This document shows, one piece after another, positions 11,481-24,000 of a stretch of 64,000 nt of DNA. The stretch covers positions 1-64,000 of the forward strand of contig JAVTVY010033733.1 in assembly GCA_036873755.1 (NCBI GenBank). Reading direction: 5' to 3'. The stretch comes from Hanleya hanleyi (lineage: Eukaryota; Mollusca; Polyplacophora; Lepidopleurida; Hanleyidae). Both the position numbers and the translations under genes were made by a program. How positions within the stretch are numbered: the stretch's first letter is position 1; the number at the start of each line of letters is the position of its first letter. The notes under the pieces were generated by a model. It was not told the origin of the DNA, searched no databases, and saw only the letters and a list, made by a program, of their open reading frames with translations.

Positions 11481-14400
11481 AAAACGGGACACATAATCTC
11501 TGTATTTTATTTTCGGTATTAAACTTGTCCTTTAATATAATAACGTTAACGGGTAAGACATGCGCATATCACCTAACAGCATCAATGTGTCTGTTCCGAA
11601 ATGTAAGTAGAACGATGATTAAAAAATGTTTGGCTTTACAGACCGTGGTCGTGGTGTTCAATCAGGATCACTGGAGTCACGTGATCCGAATATACTGCTC
11701 GCCGATTTGTTCATATTAACGTACCAGGTCCTTTCAGACATAATGAGCAAAGCATGCCACACAAAATGTTACATTGCCCAAGTCGACGCTAAGTTGAGAG
11801 ATTAGGTGTGTGAGAAAATCCGACAACGATCTCATCAATCATATACCATTTTACTTGGAATAATAATCCCAGAGTGAAATCCATGTTCGCGCACGTATTC
11901 TATTTCCCCCCGTATTGTTCGTATATCCGGCAGTTTGATTGGCTGATTAGAGCTTAACATTTATATAAAGCTCATCGAGCAACATGTGGTGATCTCCAGT
12001 TGACGGGCGGCTATATTTCGTTGAACTTTAGTATGCATATTTGAGAAAATTATATTCAAAATGTTTCAGCCTCCAAACTTTCGATAACACCTCTTTCAGA
12101 TGCTCCGTCCATCGGATGTTTCGTAGCCCAATACAGCCCAGGTGCTACGTTCATTTGGCTACAGTTTGCAGTGGGTGTTTTTTTTTTAATTCATACCCAA
12201 AATGAACGTACACAAAATGAGCCTATCCTTCCATATGTATTATTGTATCCGATCTCATGGGAATCTCTAGTATGAACATGATGAATAACACAACAGCTTT
12301 TAGTTCAGAATTTGTCGGATGGGGTGCTTAAAGATTCCCTGCGGCTAATTGACCAGGATGTACCAGTCACTCCTGTGGTCATTCGATGAGCACTGCAGTT
12401 TTCCGGCAAATCCATATGCCTCGTTGTGCAGTCGTAAACCGGGATGATCCACAATTGTTAACAACGTTTCGATATTGAAAGAAATTATGGACATGATATT
12501 AGAATTCGGGATTAGCTTAAAGATGTAATCAGCCTCAAAATGGATGGATTTTGTAAACTCTCTCCCATGCGTTTTTTTCAGCAGGGAAGATTACCAAAGT
12601 ATCATATGTATTATATTTGATGATAGTGGGATCGCCATATACAACGAATGCAAGAATATATTGCCAGAGAAATACGAAACTCTGCCCGCTTCGACGAGTT
12701 TTCTGTTTCGCCATTGAGTGTAACGTCACTGTGTGACGTATGAGTGACGTAGCGACGCTCACGAATCTGAATGCTGCACAGCTGCAGCCATGGGATAACG
12801 TCATGGCTCGTGCCCACGGCTCGTGCCCACGGTTCGGTAATGTCGCACAGCATACGTTGGTAGAATGCACCACACGTATACGCTTGTTGACACAGCCATG
12901 AAAAAAATAAACGGCATGCCATGCTGTTTATTTTTAAGCATCACTTCCTTCTATTTTCTCGTGAATGGTAGAAACAAGTTTAGTTTTTTTGTGGTCAAGT
13001 GTGTCTCATTTTGTACCTGTTATAACATGTGTCACTTTCGTTGAGTTTGAGAGACATCGATTTCAGCCCAGATTTGAGGCTGATTACATCTTTAAGTGTT
13101 GGCGGAAGATGGAAGCCTTCCCCTCCTCTTTGAACCACGAGGAATACATTACAAATAGGCGCAAAGAATAGATACATTTCTATCGGGGTGCTTCTTCCCG
13201 ATATTGCTCGATAGTGGCTACATATCATGAATGTTGCTATCTGGACCACCCGTTCAGAGCAATCAATGCAACGCATCGTAACCAGGGACTTCCGTGTGGA
13301 AAGGAAACATTTCGTAAGTGACAGGGGGTAAAAAGTCACCGATATTGCGATGCACTCGAAATCGGCTCGTCCACGGTAGGGCTACAGTGCCAACAAAACG
13401 CGCAATAATTTTAACACTGCCAGTGTGAATTGTACAAAAAGTGGGAAAGAATAGTACATTATATCATCGTGACTTGTCATTTCATATGTAAGCATTTTTC
13501 AATTTAAATGTATAAAGTGTATGGATGTTTCATCGTGACTTGTCATTTCATATGTAAGCATTCTTCAATTGAAGTGTATGGATGTTTGTGGCCTGCCAAA
13601 TGTCACCTGTTTCGATATGTTGATCTGAGATTTTTTTTTTCAGCATTTGCTCATCTGTATTTGAATTCAAAGCACTTTCAACGAAAACACGAAGGAAGGT
13701 TTGCTTTTTGCAATTTATTTACCGCGGATGTCAATAAAGGCCTGGTGAGAGGCGATCTAACAACATGCGTACATGTATATATACTCATTTTGTGGCGACC
13801 ACTGTTTAACAAAGAAGTTATTTCAAACGAGTCTTTTCAAACAAAGCAATATTATTAAACAGATGCATGCATAAAAATTAAAATGGATAAACTTGCATAT
13901 TTACAAGCACGTTATGGCGTTATAAAAATGTCAATGCACATGAAATGTTGTCACCGTTTTTCTCATACTAAACAAATCGTGGAGAAATGTTTCCATATTA
14001 CATGTACATTTCATTCAGGGCAATTCTTCTTAAAAGATCAGGTAATATGTTACATGTATTATATATTAGCGTTGGACATTGTCATGCCTGGATGTGAACA
14101 CTATGAAACAATACAATCTTGGAGCATGGAGTGGCGTTAGATTCAGATTACAAGAATATGCACGAAGAAACGAAGATTTTCACAAGTAGGCCTACGAGCC
14201 TTGGAGCACTGCTTCTTATTTCAGTATTTCCAAGCAACAAGATAATATTGATAACATTATAAAAACAAACATAAAACGGATAAACTCGCATAAACACATA
14301 AAGGAAATCTGGAAAAGACGACGATGAATCCAGAGCCCAAAGCACAAGGGATATGTTGTTCATGATTGTCTAGTCGACAATTTATCATCTTCATGCACAA

Positions 14401-14711
14401 TTTGACTTCTCCGGTCACTCTTCGAATAAACCTTGATAATCGGATCACCGAAAGCATTCAAATCTGAGGAGCAAATTTCATCTATAAACATACACAAAGA
14501 CTGTGTGCACGATGACATATTCTCTCAGTAGCAACGTCATCCCTCCTGTTATGGTGGTAGAAGTGGCAGATGCGAATGTCAATCAATCAACAACCCAATC
14601 ATATGGCAGATTCCAAAATTCAAACGGATTGGACGCTTCTCGTCTATTTATCAGTTCTTTTGAACAGAGTTGGTCTTCTGGTTAAAGTTGACCTGTGTAT
14701 AACGATGCAGT
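11481..14711. other. No supportable gene; promoter-like and duplicated patches
   Basis: At 11935-11990 a GATTGGCTGATT (CCAAT-type) motif is followed by TTTATATAAAGC, the order expected of a polymerase II promoter, but no recognisable exon follows. At 12720-12800 several TGACGT half sites cluster. At 13463-13590 a 65-bp unit (ATCGTGACTTGTCATTTCAT) is duplicated in tandem. The open frames here resemble nothing I know. Confidence 0.4.
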
Positions 14712-15030
14712 TTATACATCATTGTCTTTTCTGTACGTGAATCTCACTTTTCTGATTTTTTCTTGGACAAATTTGGAGATTCCACCTTGATGGTCAGGAA
14801 ATTCTATCTCAACTGCTCTTTTAATAGCTGCAAGTTTCCACTCATCAAGGTGTCTCAGATGAACTGTGGCGCCATTGTTCAGGGTTAAAGCCGATACTCT
14901 TCTATCTACAGTTATTAATCTTCCATCCCCAGTTGCACAACCGAAGGCCATTTCTCGCACTCCGAAAATCTCAGCCATCAGTTTCTTCACAAACATGGCT
15001 ACATTGTTCTTTGCTCTGGCAGCCCTATAT
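14712..15030 (-). CDS. Exon 12: BEN domain 4, C-terminal exon
   Basis: The acceptor TTTTTCAG lies at 15031 and the stop TAA at 14712-14714. It encodes YRAARAKNNVAMFVKKLM followed by a BEN core with an insertion (GDGRLITVDRRVS) before LNNGATVHLRHLDEWKLAAI, and ends RKDNDV. It is the only BEN exon without the long linker, so the protein ends directly after the domain. Confidence 0.75.
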
Positions 15031-18000
15031 CTGAAAAAAGTAAATTTAGTATATTTTTAGATGTGCAAATTGTACGAGTTTATTTACCTTACTGTAGAAG
15101 TAACAGCACACATGAACTCTGTTCATTTTAATTTATTTTAGTCTACTTTGCAGCGCATAAAAAAAATGAATGGTTGGCTCTGCATACTTTTAATTTCGAC
15201 AGCAAAAATAACAAACTGAACCATGTACCAAAATGCGGGACACGGGTGTAATGTGTACGCGCTGCGCAATGCAGCTCGCCAGCCGATCCAATTTCACTAC
15301 GGCTGAGGTACCAGGGCCGAATAAAAACGGCATTATGGAAGTCTATGAGATTGTGTTTGTTCATAAATTTCGAGAGTTTACGTCAACACACTTTTGAAAG
15401 TGAGCGAAATACAGTTGCTACGGTGGCGTCACGGTCGGCTGGACACCTACGGTTTCTCGGATTGGCCGAAAGCTAACATGCCCAGCTGCGATCGCTGGCG
15501 GACACAGTCGACTTAGCATTTCTCCGTGATAGTTATAATATATTACGCTGTAAAACAGTTTTAAATTTTCTCAGTCTAAACCCCCATAATAGTTTTTATC
15601 ATTTGCCCAGGCTCAGTTGCATAAGATGGTATCAAAATGTGTTCAGGCTCAATGAGGCCGTTTGCGGTCCAAATAGACTAATTCCACCGCCAGCCCAATT
15701 ATCATCGTACTCTATACGGCTAATACACAACGCTACCCCGGTAAGAAAAATCGTGTGAAGGGACGGTGCCAAATTATACAATGCTAATTGCACACCCTTC
15801 TTATCAGATTACGACGCAAATACTTTTGTGTAACGATAGTTTCTATACATTGTGACATCACTCTATGCAATCGAGCCTCGACACAAGAGACAACTACAAT
15901 ATAATTTAACACGAAGAAAATATAAATGATCTTTACAGTGCACTATATCAAAAATCAAACCAGCCGCTGATTTGTTAATAGTTCTAAAGCAGACAACTAA
16001 TTAAAATGGAAGAACTCTCAGTATTAAAATCTCAAGCGGTAATCAATAGGGAACTGAGTTCCATAATTACAAAAAATGTGTTCAGCCGTAAAGTTTCTAT
16101 CATACTAGAACTCATGACCATGTTTGAAATTAAAGTTACATTGCAAGAAATTTTCCTGAGTAGCTACGTACATATACCCGGATGTAAAATGTATACAATC
16201 TGTTAACATGATTGAACCAGCTAGAATCCAGCTGCAAATCATATCCGTTGATAGAACAGTTTTCAGAATCACACATGAATCTCACTATTTATTGATCATT
16301 TAATTACATTCCAACACAAATAAAATACAATGAGATATGTTTTTTCCGAACAGTAGTCACATTCCGATTGCCAATTAGCTGCAAGCTATCGGCAGTCTAT
16401 TTGACATCCACGGCACGAACAGGGGTTTATGGAAGTCACGTTTTAAAGCCGTTAAGAGGTAGTAAAATTCACTCAAAAATTGAATGATTTATGACTCAAT
16501 TCCGGTAAAAATCGTACTGTTAAAGTATTACATTTTTACAAATTGAGGGGGTAAAATTTGAGAAAAACTGAAGCTTGATTGGGCAAAATGTCTGCAGTTC
16601 CGATATGTCTGGTCACTCAGTTCAGACATGTCATATTCTCTAGAGATCTTGTGTAAGTGCTCTGTAACTAAGGGATAGGAAAATTGGTGCTTTCCACTAA
16701 CGTCCTCATAATGAGTGAATGTTCAGTAATTCATCCATGCACAATACCACATTGAAAGGTCTCCTGCAAGAGATGTCAAACAGCCGTAACGTCCTCCACA
16801 GATGACATTCAGGGGATCGATCAATGGGAAGTGACTGTACCGTAACAGAGATGATTCGTTAAAATGGTCTCTGAATAGTGCATCCTTAGGACAAACTCAT
16901 GCACAAGTAGGCGGACTAACTCCTGAATATGAAATTATGTCAATCCTATTTGCACTGTATACTTACATGTGAGCAGGAATAAATACTGGATGTTGGTCTA
17001 ACTGCCCCACCTTCACCTCCGGAACAGGGTAGTTCTCACTGCAGAAAAGACAAGAGTCTGTAAACGCTTTTGTCTTCAAGATACAAATTTTCCATGCATT
17101 CTACTTAACATCCATTATACTTGATTTTAAATTCAACGGAAGCTCCTCTCGCCCCTCAACTGCTCCTCACATGAAAACTGCTCCTACAAAATCGATAAGT
17201 CACAGACCAGGAAACCGCTGCCCAGGTGAACTATTTTAGACTTACCCATGTCTAGCAACCATATTTCAGAACATAAAAATACTGAAATCTGTAATCGAAA
17301 TTATACTCGTTCGCTTTATAAATTCAGCTAGTTTATATTGGAACAGAACAGATCGCATATTCAATTGATAACATTTTGTTGGCTCTGGTCGTCATTTTTA
17401 ACTCGATTACTTCACTCAGTTAGTGAGTCACTTGACCCTCACCCGAATCTTACCCGATAGTGATGTCCCAGACCACTCGAACAACACTAGCCGGTACCCT
17501 GATTAATTCGAGTGCTCTCGTGTGGTCCTGCCAAACACACTGAACCCTTTTTAGATAACAGCATTTCGAAAATAATACTTGTCTCTAAAATGTACAAAAA
17601 TAGTTTGGAACTAATTGGTCTACATCAACCTGGACTCACCTTGAACTGCCGAGTTCCCTGGTCGGACTGTTGATAGTGGACATGACAAAGGCCGTATTGA
17701 CAATTGGTATGATGGCGTAGGAGTCCGTTGACGGTACTGCTGAGGTGGAGTCAGTAGCAGTTCCAGCTGAGATAACTTTAATATCGGGTAAGCCAATGCC
17801 GACAGGAGATGCAGCTGAAACTAGATCGGGATCGTGTATACAGGCTGGGGCATAGAAACCGGGTAACCCTGATACATCATGGGTTGGAGATATCGATGAG
17901 ACATCGTTCGTATCCTGTATAGCTGATACAGCATTGGTAACCTGCATAGTTGATACACTGTTGGTATCCCGTATAGCTGGTACAGCGCTGGTATCCTGTA

Positions 18001-21000
18001 TAGCTGATACAGCGTTGTTATTGGTCAATACTGAGACAGGGTTGATACACTTAGGAGATACGGTTGAAACAGTGTTGGTATGATGGGTGCATTGTATAAC
18101 TGGGGCAGCGTTCTCTGGTAAAGCTAAGACGGCATTGGATGAATATATGGATGATTCAACTCTGGATTCGGTTTTCACAGAGACAGCGTTGGTAGGCGAT
18201 ATGAATGAGGCAGGTTTGTCAACGTCCATGACTGTGACGTTGGAAGCAGACAGTGGTGGCACAGGGCTGGTGCCGGCCGACAAAATGTTTGTATCGCATT
18301 GAAGATTGCTGGTATCCATAGGGACAGTGTTGGTATCGTCTGAGACAGGGTTGGTACACGATATAACAGCAGTGACGTTGGAAACAGGTGAGACATCTTT
18401 GTGTAATGATGGACTTTGCTGTCTCCTGAGATCTTGTCTGTAGGAGAATCTAACCTTTCTGATTTTCTCTTGAACATATTTGGAGATTCCACCTTTATGG
18501 CCAGGAAATTCAATCTCAACGGCTCTTCTGATGGCTGCAAGTTTTCTATGATCAAGTTCTTTCAGATGTATTTTTTCTCCATTGTCCATGGTTAATGTGG
18601 TCAATGCTCCAACAGCGGTTGAGCAGCCTAATGCCATCTCTTCAAATCCAAACATCTCTTTCATCAGTCTTTTCACGAACGCAGCTACAGTGTCCTTTGC
18701 TCTAGCAGTCCTGTACCTGAAACAAAGTTAAAGTGATATTTCTCAGTCAAATTGAGCAATTTGAAATTTACTGAATAATTGTATTTTGGTCCAAAACTAT
18801 TGTTTCCTACTTCACTCAGAAGAGAAATGCATGAATAGGAAATGAAAAAAAATCGATCGAAGATGCCAGAGACTGCGCTGGTATCAGTTAAGACAGTGTT
18901 GTTATCCGTATGGTTGATGTGCGAATTCTCGCCTTCCCCCGCCCCAAGCTAAACAGTGAACTGATATTGTAGACTAATCAAACTTATATGATGGCGCAGT
19001 TAGGTATTATTCTCTCCTATAAGGGGGGCACTATGAATTAAAATAATAAATCTTGTTGAATATTTCATATTTATGTAGTTTTGGGACGTTAGACATACGG
19101 TAAACACCATATCGAATATATACTGCGACTGATTAAATATTATCATTATGGCATATGCTTGAAAATGCGGACATAATGTATTTGTTCAAAACAGAGGTCC
19201 AGAGACCCCCTGAATGTAGAATTACAAATGATGGAGCACAAGATCAAAGTTTCCCTTTTACAGAACAACCAAATATGAACTTACTTTAACGGAGATCAAA
19301 CGTTCATATAGCAGGAGTAAGATTCAACATTCAATATTGAGCCGTCGTCAAGTATCGGAAGACCTACTTCATATGACCGTTAGCAACACAAGATGGTTTC
19401 TTACAAGAATGAACCGGTCAACACTATGCAATGATGTCAGGAAGACATGATCTTCTTTAGGATACGCTTGCTTTCATGGACAGTAATGCCCGCCAACGCC
19501 TAGCCCACCGCCTCAACGCCCTGGTAAAATAGCTCAGAAGCTCTATTTTTCTAGACATTCCATGGAATTGACACTAATTCATCGAAATACAGTGACGCCC
19601 GTCAACGCCTTTCGTTACGCCTTAACGCCAATCTCAACGCCTTAACGCCTTATCTTAACGCCTTAACGCTCTATCGTAACGTTTACGCATTGTCAACCAT
19701 CCAATCACACGCTCGTACTTTGACCATTGGCCCCTGACCCTTAATGGCAGTGACGTCATCACTGGACATCGCCGTAATTGACGTCATCGCGCGCATAAGA
19801 GCTCCGCGAGGCTCGGAAGTGACGTCATCGCACGCATGTATCGAAAGACCTACTTCATATGACCGTTAGCACCGATTTTTAACTTGTATGAAACTAGAGC
19901 ATAGTCTGAGGGATGCACACATTTGATCAAAATGATCAGTAAGGCTGCTTACAAGATACCCACCGTAAGGGCATAGATACATGGGGGTGGTTAACGTTTC
20001 ACGAGTAAGCTGAATGGGATTGTGGCAGTGGAAATCATCAGTAAGCATGCTTACAAGATACCCCCCGGAGGCACATTTGATAGAAATTGACGAGTATTTA
20101 TAGAGGAATATAAGTATACATGTTATGAGTGGCGGCACAGTATGTAACTAGTTGACAATGAGACCTCGCTCGGTTGGAGTGCGGTTAACGGATTGTCTAT
20201 GCATGTGTCGTGACGATACTCAGATGAGTTTAATGGATTGTTCAGAAAATTGATGTTAATAATGATTGTTGAGAATGGGGTTATGCAGGCATATTGTGTT
20301 TTACCTAACTGTTGTTACCACTAGAACCGTGTAGACTTGAAATGGGCTGATGCAACAGATAGGCGAATTACTGTCATCTGGATAACCATATTGAAGAGGA
20401 AAAGGAAGTAAATGGGAAGTGAAATATTAAACTTACTACCTGTAGACGCATATGCAACATCCTGAGCTAGGTCTCATGGTATGGCAGCTACATACAAAAT
20501 TTGAGAAGAATCTAATCAGCCGTTGTCAAGTTATGCTCCAGAAATGGAATGTTACGGACCAACTGAGAAAATTCTGCCCATAGGTGGCGCCACCTGTAGA
20601 CGCACATGCGCCAAACGCAATCCCAAGCAAGGTCTCATGGTAAGGTAGCTACATACCAAATCTGAGAGGAATCCAATTAGCTGTTAAGTTATGCTCCGGA
20701 AACGAAATGTTACGGACCGACAAGAAAAAGTTTTGACCCTAGGTGGCGCCACCTGTAGATGCACATGTGCCAAACGCAATCCCAAGCGAGGTCTCTTGGT
20801 AAGATACCAAATTTGAGAGGAATCCAAGTAGCGGTTGTCAAGTTATGCTCCGGAAACGAAATGTTACGAACTGACTTGAGAAACTTTTGACCCTAGGTGG
20901 CGCCACCTGTAGACGCACATGCGCCAAACGCAATCCCAAGCGAGGTCTCATGGTATGGTAGCTGCATACCAAATTTGAGAGGAATCCAACTGGCGGTTGT

Positions 21001-24000
21001 CAAGTTATGCTCCGGAAACGAAATGTTACGAACTGACTTGAGAAACTTTTGACCCTAGGTGGCGCCACCTGTAGACGCACATGCGCCAAACGCAATCCCA
21101 AGCGAGGTCTCATGGTATGGCAGCTGCATACCAAATTTGAAAGGAATCCAAGTAGCGGTTGTCAAGTTATGCTCCGGAAACGAAATGTTACGGAATGACC
21201 CTAACTTTTGACCATAGGTGGCGCCACCTGTAGACGCACATGCGCCAAATGCAATCCCAAGCGAGGTCTCATGGCAAGGTAGCTACATGCGCCAAACGCA
21301 ATCCCAAGCGAGGTCTCATGGTATGGTAGCTGCATACCAAATTTGAGAGGAATCCAACCGGCGGTTGTCAAGTTATGCTCCGGAAACGAAATGTTACGAA
21401 CTGACTTGAGAAACTTTTGACCCTAGGTGGCGCCACCTGTAGACGCACATGCGCCAAACGCAATCCCAAGCGAGGTCTCATGGTATGGCAGCTGCATACC
21501 AAATTTGAAAGGAATCCAAATAGCGGTTGTCAAGTTATGCTCCGGAAACGAAATGTTACGGAATGACCCTAACTTTTGACCATAGGTGGCGCCACCTGTA
21601 GACGCACATGCGCCAAATGCAATCCCAAGCGAGGTCTCATGGTAAGGTAGCTACATACCAAATTTGAGAGGAATCCAAGTAGCGGTTGTCAAGTTATGCT
21701 CCGGAAACGAAATTTTACGGAATGACCCTAGGTGGCGCCACCTGTAGACGCACATGCGCCATATGCAATCCCAAGCGAGGTCTCGTGTTATGGTAGCTGC
21801 ATACCAAATTTGAGAGGAATCCAAGTAGCTGTTGTCAAGTTATGCTCCGGAAACCAAATGTTACGGACGTACGGACGGACGGACGTACGGACGGACGGAC
21901 GGTCAAGCTGAAACCAGTATACCGCCCCTACACTACGTGTACGGGGGGTATAATAAAAATGCTAAAACACAAGATGGTTTCTTACAAAAATGAAACGATC
22001 AATCCCTGTACAATGATGTCAGTAATACCTGATCTTCTTTACCAAAAATCCCAATCACTGACCATTATTCATTGTCCAAATGAACTCAGGAAGACCTGAT
22101 CTTCTTTACCAAAAATCTCAATCACTGACCATTATTCATTGTCCAAATGAATTTCCAAGTCTCTTCCCAAAGTACAAGTATGTGGCTCAATGACGTGTTG
22201 ATTGTGTCTGTCCATTTGAACACCATGGAGATGTTATATACATGACGTGTACAGGTATCCGTTTTCTTCCTTACGATGGTTTCAGTTTTACAACAGATGT
22301 TTAACTGTTTATCTTCTACTTTGTTAGTACAAAATGGACACCATTGCTGGTCTGGTGATAGGATATATCTGCGATTTGCAATGGCTAGTTTATGAGCACG
22401 AGCTATATCTGAACTATATTCAAAATCAAAGGAATCTGGATATCGATTTTTAATTACTTTCCATCGCAACTAAATACAGTGAGGTAGGTTTTTTTCGTAC
22501 CAGCGATGACTCTCTGAAATAGCCTGAATATTGCATTCCTAGGAAAGTCGTGTAGGCCTACAAGTAGGCAGGCTAGCTCTTGAATATGAAGTTATGTCAG
22601 TTTGTCCGATCTATACTGTATACTTACTTGTGAGCAGGAATAAACACAGGATGTTGGTCTAATTGCCCCACGTTCACCTCGGGAACCTTTGCAGGGAATT
22701 TCTTACTGTAGCAAAATATAAATAAGAGACGATAAACGCTTTTGTCTTCAACGCAGTGGACTACCCACGTCCCATATATTTTTTTATATCTTTCTAAAGT
22801 ATTTTTTCCCTGATTGTTTTTTGTTGTTTTTTTTGAATTTGTTAAACCAAAAAAAAAGGCCTATCGTTTCCATGGAGGGGACACCAACGCCGACGACATC
22901 CTCTCTTCCCCTCTCAAAATATCTTCCCTTACTTCGTAGGCGAGATAAAACCGTTCAGACATTCCACTCAACAGTCAGTATATATTCGCTTTTAAATCCA
23001 ACGAAATGTCCCCATCGCCTCTGAGTCCCTCCTCAAAAGAACGCTGTGCCTCCAAAGTGAAGTATTAAGCGACGCCACAGATAACCCTGACAACCGTCGC
23101 ACAGTCGAACTATTTTAGACTTACCCAGGTCAAAAAACATTCCAAAACTTGGAGAAAACATACAAATACTGAAATCAGTGATCAAGATTATGCTCGTTTG
23201 CATCATAAATTCAACCAGTTTACATTTGTATTCGGGATAGACGGGCGCACATATTCAAGTGATAATCCTCCATTGGCTCTGGTCATCATTTTCAACTCGA
23301 TTACTTCTCTCTCACCTGAACCTAACCTGATAATGATGTCACAGACCAACCGCGCAGTAATTTCCGTTACCGTGCCATGTAAAAATACCACCTTTGTTAA
23401 AAGATGCCAGCATTTTGAATTAACAAAAAAAAATACTGAAGATAAACCGGGACTCACCCTGAACTGCCCAGTTCCCTGGTCGGACTTTCGATAGTGGACA
23501 TGAAAAAGGCGGTATTGACAATCGGTATGATAGCTGTGGAATCCCTGGGCGGTAATGCAGAGGTGGAGTCAATAGCAATTCCAGCTGGGACATAGGAACC
23601 TGACATAGAATGGGTTGGATTGGATATCGATGACACAGCATTGGTATCCTGTATAGCTGGGACAGCATTGGTATCCCTCATAGCTGGTACACTGTTGGTA
23701 TCCCGTATAGCTGGCACAGTGCTAGTATCCCGTATAGCTGGTACAGCGTTGTTATTGCTCAATACTGAGACAGAATTGGTACACGGTACAGGAGATATGG
23801 CTAAAACAGGGTTGGTACCATGTGTGCATTGCATATTAACTGGGACAGCGTTCTCTGATAACCCTACGACGGCACTGGTTGAACACATGGATGAGTCAGC
23901 ACTGGGTTCTGTTTTCACAAAGACAGCCTTGGTTGGAGATATGACTGAGACAGTTTTGTCAACGTGCATGGCTGGGACGTTACAAGAAGACATGGCCGAA

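Noticed and set aside
11935..12110. Histone-type gene behind the CCAAT/TATA pair
   Set aside because: The first ATG after it opens only an 8-codon frame, and no histone-like sequence follows.
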